From Caballeronia catudaia (GTDB lineage Bacteria > Pseudomonadota > Gammaproteobacteria > Burkholderiales > Burkholderiaceae): DNA of 64,000 nt. Location: the NCBI RefSeq assembly GCF_001544755.2, contig NZ_FCOF02000014.1:112586-176585 (forward strand). The letters run 5' to 3'. Under the pieces are notes generated by a model that made no database searches, was not told the DNA's origin, and saw only the letters and a list, made by a program, of their open reading frames with translations. The position numbers and the translations under genes were made by a program. Position 1 is the stretch's first letter, and every line of letters starts with the position of its first letter. This document shows, one piece after another, positions 58,710 through 64,000 of this stretch.

Positions 58710-59894
58710 ATGGCCACCCTCGACGCCGATCAACAGCAGGACATGAGCGACTACGAAGAGAACGAGACGCTGATTCTCGACATGCTCGACCGCTTCCTCA
58801 AGACGGAAGTGAAACCCTACGTGCACGAACTCGATGCGAAGGACGAATACCCGCATGCGATCGTCGAGAAGATGAAGGACATGGGTCTATTCGGCTGCCT
58901 GATCTCGACCGAGTACGGCGGTCTGGGCCTCACGACGGCGACCTACGCGAAGATCGTCGACCGCATCTCGGCGGTGTGGATGTCGGTGAGCGGCATCATC
59001 AACTCGCACCTCATCATGGCGATGACGATCCAGCGCAACGGCACCGAAGCGCAGAAGCGGGCGTATCTGCCGCGCATGGCGACGGGTGAACTGCGCGGCG
59101 GCATCGCATTGACGGAGCCGGATTGCGGCACGGACCTTCAGGCGATCCGCACCGTCGCGCGCCGTGATGGTGACGAGTATGTCGTGAATGGCAGCAAGAC
59201 CTGGATCACGAACAGCAAGTACGGGAATATTCTCGCGCTGCTCGTCAAGACCGATCCGCAGGCGCAGCCGCGTCACAAAGGCATGAGCTTGCTGATCGTC
59301 GAGAAGGGACCGGGCTTCGAAGTGAGCCGTCAGTTGCAGAAGCTCGGCTACAAGGGCATCGATACGTGCGAGCTCACGTTCAGCAACTTCCGCGTGCCGG
59401 TGTCGTCCGTGATCGGCGCGCAGGAAGGGCTCGGGCTCAAGCAGATCCTGAGCGGTCTGGAACTCGGCCGCATCAACGTGGCGGCGCGCGGCGTCGGCGT
59501 CGCGCAGGCCGCGCTCGATGAGGCGGTCGCGTATTCGCAGCAGCGCAAGACCTTCGGCAAGCCGATCTGCGAGCATCAGGCGATCGCGCTCAAGCTCGGC
59601 GAAATGGCGACACGCGTGGAAGCCGCGCGCCTCCTGACCGACTCCGCCGCGCGCGCATACGACAAAGGCCTGCGCTGCGACATGGAAGCGGGCATGGCGA
59701 AGTATTTCGCGACCGAAGCGGCCGTCGAGAACAGCATGGAAGCGATGCGCATTCATGGCGCGTATGGCTATTCGAAGGAATACAACGTCGAGCGGCTGTA
59801 TCGCGATGCGCCGCTTCTGACCATCGGCGAGGGCACCAACGAGATGCAACGCCTGATCATCGCCAAGATGCTGATTGCGAGGAACCCTGCATGA
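58710..59894 (+). CDS. Acyl-CoA dehydrogenase
   Basis: A 394-residue flavoprotein of the medium/short-chain dehydrogenase family. The FAD/substrate signature is GIALTEPDCGTDLQAIRTVA, then GSKTWITNSKYGNILALLVK. The catalytic-glutamate region close to the C-terminus is LLTIGEGTNEMQRLIIAKML. It transfers electrons to ETF, and etfB/etfA follow at 62756. In the itaconate-type cluster an acyl-CoA dehydrogenase (PA0879) is always near; methylsuccinyl-CoA is one possible substrate. GGAGACAC precedes the ATG. It overlaps the CaiB gene by 4 nt. Confidence 0.93.
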   Translation: MATLDADQQQDMSDYEENETLILDMLDRFLKTEVKPYVHELDAKDEYPHAIVEKMKDMGLFGCLISTEYGGLGLTTATYAKIVDRISAVWMSVSGIINSHLIMAMTIQRNGTEAQKRAYLPRMATGELRGGIALTEPDCGTDLQAIRTVARRDGDEYVVNGSKTWITNSKYGNILALLVKTDPQAQPRHKGMSLLIVEKGPGFEVSRQLQKLGYKGIDTCELTFSNFRVPVSSVIGAQEGLGLKQILSGLELGRINVAARGVGVAQAALDEAVAYSQQRKTFGKPICEHQAIALKLGEMATRVEAARLLTDSAARAYDKGLRCDMEAGMAKYFATEAAVENSMEAMRIHGAYGYSKEYNVERLYRDAPLLTIGEGTNEMQRLIIAKMLIARNPA

Positions 59895-61081
59895 GCCTGC
59901 CTCTTTCCGGCGTACGCATCGTCGCCATCGAACAATACGGCGCGGGTCCGTTCGCGACCCAGCATCTCGCCGATCTCGGCGCGGAAGTCATCAAGATCGA
60001 GAACTTCCGCGAAGGCGGCGATGTGGGCCGCAACGTGGGCCCGCATTTCTTCGGCGAGGGCGATAGTCACTTCTTCGAGGCGTTCAATCGCAACAAGTGC
60101 AGCCTGACGCTGGACCTGAAGAAGCCCGAAGCGCGCGACGTGCTGCTCGATCTCGTGAAGACGAGCGATGCGGTCTTCAACAATCTGCGCGGTGATCTCC
60201 CCGTGAAACTGGGCCTCACGTACGATCAACTGAAGGACGCGAATCCGGCCATCGTGTGCGCGCACCTGTCCGCGTATGGACGCACGGGCAGCCGCGCGTC
60301 GTGGCCCGGCTACGACTATCTGATGCAGGCGGAAGCGGGCTATCTCTCGGTGACCGGCGAGCCGGACAGCCCGCCTGCGCGCTTCGGCCTTTCGATCATC
60401 GATCTGATGACCGGCACCACGGCCGCGATGGCGCTGCTCGCGGGCCTCGTGCAGGCGCGCGCGACGGGCATTGGCCGCGACATGGACACGAGCCTTTTCG
60501 ATGTCGCGCTGCATAACCTCGCGTATGTCGGCACGTGGTATCTGAACGGCGGCACGGTGACCGGGCGCGACCGTCGCTCGGCGCATCCGTCGCTCACGCC
60601 CAGCCAGTTGTACAAGACGAAGGACGGCTGGATCTTCCTGATGTGCAACAAGGAGAAGTTCTGGGGCGTTCTGGCCGAGATACTCGACAAGCCGTCGTGG
60701 ATCACCGACGAGCGCTTCTGCAATTTCAAGGCGCGGCTCGCGAATCGCGATCTGGTCGAGCAGGAACTGGATGCGGCGCTCTCGCGCGCGACGACCGCCG
60801 AATGGCTCGAACGTCTGGGCGGCCGCGTGCCCGCCGCGCCGGTCTACGACATCAAACAGGCGCTCGATAACCCGTTCGTGGCGGAGCGTCAGGGCGTGAC
60901 GGAGGCGGCGCATCCGCGCTTCGGCAAGGTTCGCAATGTGGCGGCGCCGGTGCGCGTGAACGAGTCGCAGCCGGCGCGCCCGGCGCCCGAACTCGGGCAG
61001 GACGACGCGAGGCTTCTGACCGAACTCGGTTACGATGCTGGTCGGATCGCCCATTTGCGCGAAAGCGGCGCGGTGCAATGA
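59891..61081 (+). CDS. CaiB/BaiF family CoA transferase (candidate itaconate CoA-transferase)
   Basis: A 396-residue class III CoA transferase. N-terminal LSGVRIVAIEQYGAGPFATQ, then LGAEVIKIENFREGGDVGRN are family hallmarks. The catalytic aspartate is in GRDMDTSLFDVALHNLAYVG. The role proposed from gene order is formation of itaconyl-CoA (Ict in P. aeruginosa), using succinyl-CoA as donor. Start and stop overlap neighbouring genes by 4 nt on both sides. Confidence 0.92.
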   Translation: MSLPLSGVRIVAIEQYGAGPFATQHLADLGAEVIKIENFREGGDVGRNVGPHFFGEGDSHFFEAFNRNKCSLTLDLKKPEARDVLLDLVKTSDAVFNNLRGDLPVKLGLTYDQLKDANPAIVCAHLSAYGRTGSRASWPGYDYLMQAEAGYLSVTGEPDSPPARFGLSIIDLMTGTTAAMALLAGLVQARATGIGRDMDTSLFDVALHNLAYVGTWYLNGGTVTGRDRRSAHPSLTPSQLYKTKDGWIFLMCNKEKFWGVLAEILDKPSWITDERFCNFKARLANRDLVEQELDAALSRATTAEWLERLGGRVPAAPVYDIKQALDNPFVAERQGVTEAAHPRFGKVRNVAAPVRVNESQPARPAPELGQDDARLLTELGYDAGRIAHLRESGAVQ

Positions 61082-61902
61082 TGATGCTTGCACCGGATGA
61101 TGTCGCGCGAAAGGCGGGTCCGTCCGTCAATCCTTCATCGTGCGTGCAAAAGATGGTCAACGTGCTCGGTCAGCAGCCGCGCTACCTGCAACTCGCGCAG
61201 ACGCTCATCAACGAAATCCAGAGCGGGCGCTTTCCGGTGGGCTCCACCATTCCCACCGAATTCGAACTTTGCGAGCAGTTCGGCGCGAGCCGCTCGACCG
61301 TGCGCGAGGCGGTCAAACAGCTCGTGCAGCTCGGCATGGTGGTGCGGCAGGCCGGCGTCGGCACGACCGTCAAGGCGCTGAATTCGGAAGGCAGCTATCG
61401 TCAGGTCATGCAGCAGCTGAGCGACCTGCATCGCTATTCCGCCGATACCGCGCTTCAGGTTCTCAGGAAAGAGACCATCGAGGTGAGCGATGCCTCGCTC
61501 TGCGCAATGTTGCAGGCCAAACCCGGCGAAACGTGGCTGCGCCTGGAAGGTATCCGGCGCTCGCCCGAAAGCGTCGATCCGATCTGTCATACCGAGGTCT
61601 ATATCCAGCCTGCGTTCCGTTCGCTGACGGGCATCGAGGACGACCCGCATACGCCGATCTTCACGATGATCGAGCGCCAGTTCGGCGAGCAGATCGCGCG
61701 GGTGCAGCAGGAAATTCGCGCGGTGGCCTTGCCCGCGAACATCGCGCGTCTGGTGAACGCCAAGGCGCGCTCGCCCGCACTGTGGCTGTCGCGCCGATAT
61801 TTCAACAGGCGGGGCGAGATCGTCGAAGCGGCGGTCAGCATTCATCCCGCCGACCGCTTCAGCTATTCGGAGACGTTCCAGCGCGGCTGGAGCGGAGCCT
61901 GA
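61078..61902 (+). CDS. GntR family regulator with UTRA domain
   Basis: A 274-residue HutC-type GntR regulator lying inside the operon. The HTH is FPVGSTIPTEFELCEQFGAS and STVREAVKQLVQLGMVVRQA. The UTRA ligand domain has AKPGETWLRLEGIRR, ICHTEVYIQPAF and NRRGEIVEAAVSIHPADRFS. ATG at 61078 overlaps the CaiB stop (ATGATG; 61081 also possible). A first part of about 20 residues precedes the usual start of homology, so the ATG at 61153 (MVNVLGQQP) may also be used. It probably controls this operon in response to the acid or CoA ester. Confidence 0.9.
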   Translation: MMMLAPDDVARKAGPSVNPSSCVQKMVNVLGQQPRYLQLAQTLINEIQSGRFPVGSTIPTEFELCEQFGASRSTVREAVKQLVQLGMVVRQAGVGTTVKALNSEGSYRQVMQQLSDLHRYSADTALQVLRKETIEVSDASLCAMLQAKPGETWLRLEGIRRSPESVDPICHTEVYIQPAFRSLTGIEDDPHTPIFTMIERQFGEQIARVQQEIRAVALPANIARLVNAKARSPALWLSRRYFNRRGEIVEAAVSIHPADRFSYSETFQRGWSGA

Positions 61903-61921
61903 CGCTTTCGAGGAATTCCGC

Positions 61922-62731
61922 ATGATTGCACGCAGTTATCTGTTCGTTCCGGGCGATCGTCCGGAGCGATTCGGCAAGGCATTGGCGACAGAGGCGCATC
62001 GCGTCGTGATCGATCTGGAAGATGCCGTTGCCATTGATGCGAAAGCGCAGGCGCGCGGGCAGGTCGCCGAATGGCTGCATTCGCAGCCATTCCACGAGGC
62101 GCGCGAGCGCGTCGTGATACGCGTGAACGCGCATGGCACGCCGTGGCATGAAGACGATGTGTCGATGGTCCGCGCGGCGAACGTGCGCTCGGTGATGGCC
62201 CCGAAAGCGGAGGATGCGGCGCAGCTCGCGGACATCGCCGGTCGCTGTGCCGAGGGCGTCGAACTGGTTGCGCTGGTGGAGAGCGTCGCGGGCGTGGTGC
62301 GCATGCGTGAGATCGCGCAGTGCGGGCGCGTGGCGCGGCTCGCGTTCGGCTCGTTCGACTTCGGCGTGGACGCGGGCATCGATGGCGCCGGGCGCGAACT
62401 GGACTATGTGCGTTCGCAGTTCGTCATCGAGTCGCGCTTTGCGGGCTTGCCGCCGCCGATCGACGGCGTGACGCTCGCCACCGGCGATATCGACGCGATC
62501 GACGCCGATGTCGTCGATGCACGCCGCTTCGGTTTCGGCGGCAAGCTGTGCATCCATCCGAAGCAGGTGCAAGCGGTGAACGACGGGTTCTTGCCGAGCG
62601 CGGCCGAGCGCGAATGGGCGGCACGCGTGTTGGCCGCGCTGGAAGCGAACCCTCGCGGCGCCATATCGGTGGATGGAAAGCTGGTCGACAAGCCGATTGT
62701 CGATCGCGCTCGAAGAATTCAGGCCGCCTGA
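61922..62731 (+). CDS. HpcH/HpaI/CitE family CoA-ester lyase (candidate citramalyl-CoA lyase)
   Basis: A 269-residue TIM-barrel lyase. MIARSYLFVPGDRPERFGKA opens the protein. The metal and substrate residues lie in HRVVIDLEDAVA, VELVALVESVAGV, RLAFGSFDFGVDAG and FGGKLCIHPKQVQAVNDGF. It should cleave citramalyl-CoA (or malyl-CoA) to pyruvate (glyoxylate) and acetyl-CoA, the last step of itaconate breakdown (Ccl in P. aeruginosa). GAGGAATTCCGC precedes the ATG. Confidence 0.92.
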   Translation: MIARSYLFVPGDRPERFGKALATEAHRVVIDLEDAVAIDAKAQARGQVAEWLHSQPFHEARERVVIRVNAHGTPWHEDDVSMVRAANVRSVMAPKAEDAAQLADIAGRCAEGVELVALVESVAGVVRMREIAQCGRVARLAFGSFDFGVDAGIDGAGRELDYVRSQFVIESRFAGLPPPIDGVTLATGDIDAIDADVVDARRFGFGGKLCIHPKQVQAVNDGFLPSAAEREWAARVLAALEANPRGAISVDGKLVDKPIVDRARRIQAA

Positions 62732-62755
62732 AGCGGACATGGGGAGACGACGGGA

Positions 62756-63505
62756 ATGAAGGTTCTGGTGCCAGTCAAGCGCGTGGTCGACTACAACGTG
62801 AAGGTCCGAGTGAAATCGGATAACACGGGAGTCGATATCGCCAACGTGAAGATGTCGATGAATCCGTTCGACGAGATCGCGGTTGAAGAGGCCGTGCGTC
62901 TGAAAGAAGCGGGCGTTGCTACCGAAGTGATCGCCGCGTCGTGCGGCGTGACGCAATGTCAGGAGACGTTGCGCACGGCGCTGGCTATCGGCGCGGATCG
63001 CGCGATTCTCGTCGAATCCGCGGATGAATTGCAGCCGCTGGCGGTCGCGAAGATTTTGAAAGCGCTGGTCGATCAGGAAAAGCCGGAACTCGTGATTCTC
63101 GGCAAGCAGGCGATCGATGACGATTCGAATCAGACCGGTCAGATGCTTGCCGCACTGGCGGGTTTGCCGCAGGCGACGTTCGCATCGAAGGTCGTGATCG
63201 CCGATGGAAAAGCGACGGTCTCGCGCGAAGTCGACGGCGGCGCGGAAACGCTGTCGCTGAAGCTTCCCGCAGTCGTCACGACGGACCTGCGTCTGAACGA
63301 GCCGCGCTATGTCACGCTGCCGAACATCATGAAGGCGAAGAAGAAGCCGCTGACGACGGTGAAGCCCGCGGATCTGGGCGTCGATGTCGCGCCGCGTCTG
63401 AAGACGCTGAAAGTCACCGAGCCGCCGAAGCGCAGCGCGGGCGTCATGGTGCCGGACGTGAAGACGCTGGTCGCAAAACTGAAGACCGAAGCCAAGGTAA
63501 TCTGA
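62756..63505 (+). CDS. etfB: Electron transfer flavoprotein subunit beta
   Basis: A 249-residue Etf[21 protein letters not shown] opens the protein. The AMP-binding and family signature region includes [40 protein letters not shown] (AMP site) and [20 protein letters not shown] ending in [11 protein letters not shown]. With EtfA it carries electrons from acyl-CoA dehydrogenases to ETF:ubiquinone oxidoreductase. It lies 24 nt after the lyase gene and 2 nt before etfA, so it may be served both by the operon and by its own promoter. Confidence 0.97.
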   Translation: MKVLVPVKRVVDYNVKVRVKSDNTGVDIANVKMSMNPFDEIAVEEAVRLKEAGVATEVIAASCGVTQCQETLRTALAIGADRAILVESADELQPLAVAKILKALVDQEKPELVILGKQAIDDDSNQTGQMLAALAGLPQATFASKVVIADGKATVSREVDGGAETLSLKLPAVVTTDLRLNEPRYVTLPNIMKAKKKPLTTVKPADLGVDVAPRLKTLKVTEPPKRSAGVMVPDVKTLVAKLKTEAKVI

Positions 63506-63507
63506 AC

Positions 63508-64000
63508 ATGACGATCCTTATCATTGCGGAACACGATAACGCGTCGATCAAGGCAGCGACGCTGAACACGGTTGCGGCTGGCGCGAAGATCGGCGGCGAT
63601 ATTCACGTGCTGGTTGCAGGTTCGAACGCGCAAGGCGCGGCGGATGCGGCGGCGAAGATCGCGGGCGTGGCGAAAGTGCTGCTCGCCGATGCGCCCCAAC
63701 TCGCCGATGGCCTCGCGGAAAACGTCGAAGCGACGGTGCTGGACATCGCGAAAGACTATTCGCACATTCTGGCGCCGGCGACGGCTTACGGTAAGAACAT
63801 CGCGCCGCGTATCGCTGCGCATCTCGATGTCGCGCAGATCAGCGACATCACCGCCGTCGATAGCGCCGACACGTTCGAGCGTCCGATCTACGCGGGCAAC
63901 GCGATCGCAATCGTGCAGTCGATCGATCCGATCAAGGTCATCACCGTGCGATCGACGGGATTCGATCCGGTTGCAGCCGAAGGCGGCAGCGCAGCAGTCG
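63508..64000 (+). CDS. etfA: Electron transfer flavoprotein subunit alpha, 3' end outside window
   Basis: The first 164 codons of EtfA: MTILIIAEHDNASIKAATLN, AGVAKVLLADAPQL, SHILAPATAYGKNIAPRIAA, and RPIYAGNAIAIVQSIDPIKV. The FAD-binding C-terminal domain lies past the window end. It starts 2 nt after the etfB stop. Confidence 0.95.
   Translation, partial: MTILIIAEHDNASIKAATLNTVAAGAKIGGDIHVLVAGSNAQGAADAAAKIAGVAKVLLADAPQLADGLAENVEATVLDIAKDYSHILAPATAYGKNIAPRIAAHLDVAQISDITAVDSADTFERPIYAGNAIAIVQSIDPIKVITVRSTGFDPVAAEGGSAAV

Noticed and set aside
1..64000. CRISPR arrays, tRNA or rRNA genes, complete insertion sequences
   Set aside because: Looked for regularly spaced repeats, tRNA-like acceptor and TpsiC patterns and transposase motifs; none was found by eye. 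A covariance-model search would be decisive.

Overview
The window looks like a stretch of a beta-proteobacterial genome of the Burkholderia / Paraburkholderia / Caballeronia type. GC and third-position GC are high, and the family mix (many LysR, IclR and GntR regulators, organic-acid transporters, acyl-CoA enzymes, a Ku protein) is typical of an accessory replicon of a soil or plant-associated member. No rRNA, tRNA or CRISPR array was seen. No replication or conjugation gene was recognised. The genus is an inference from gene content only.

Layout. 1-1061: 5' part of a spermidine/iron-type ABC ATPase, divergent from an IclR regulator (1333-2208) across a region with two perfect palindromes. 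2212-3962: Ku with a translationally coupled MerR/TPR protein. 4134-8422: LysR, a small ORF, an NDH-2-like dehydrogenase, TetR, LysR. 8574-15030: an aspartate/asparagine locus (HypT-like LysR, DctA-type carrier, double racemase, aspartase, periplasmic asparaginase) with a 23-bp dyad ahead of the carrier gene. 15720-22916: MFS + LysR, a deleted acetamidase, a TupA-type ATP-grasp protein, a two-domain lipoprotein, a GAF protein, an NRPS relic and a DUF3047 protein. 23091-30287: enoyl-CoA hydratase, PotD/PotA-like ABC system whose fused permease carries two frameshifts, acyl-CoA ligase, IclR. 30343-36482: superinfection-immunity-type membrane protein, SGNH hydrolase + gamma-glutamylcyclotransferase pair, creatinase, AraC, DUF1479 protein.

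36483-39830 is a scar zone: fragments of an aldo/keto reductase, a methyltransferase, an MFS protein and a LysR surround an intact cspA and a lower-GC islet. The islet encodes a frameshifted putative effector plus an Imm50-like immunity protein, and ends in a strong hairpin. 39831-46000 holds LysR-DctA, an MFS + binding-protein pair, a four-repeat COG4705 membrane protein and a ParB-like protein.

46228-51491 is the most distinctive locus: a periplasmic copper-radical (galactose-oxidase-like) enzyme with ricin-type lectin repeats, coupled to a SCO copper chaperone and a mono-haem cytochrome c. It is divergent from a PQQ-type beta-propeller lipoprotein, and the shared promoter region has three separate dyads. 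All six galactose oxidase active-site residues are present in register. After a class V aminotransferase, an XdhC relic and a compositionally odd RhlE helicase, 55278-62731 is an acyl-CoA operon (MaoC, MFS, MmgE/PrpD, acyl-CoA dehydrogenase, CaiB, GntR, CitE-like lyase). It matches the itaconate degradation gene set, with etfB and a truncated etfA following to the window end.

Genes cooperate in recognisable modules: Asn to Asp to fumarate in the asparaginase locus; a CoA-transferase / hydratase / lyase chain in the itaconate-like operon; and metallation plus electron transfer in the copper oxidase cassette. Around them lie at least nine gene fragments, showing a region under active decay and insertion.
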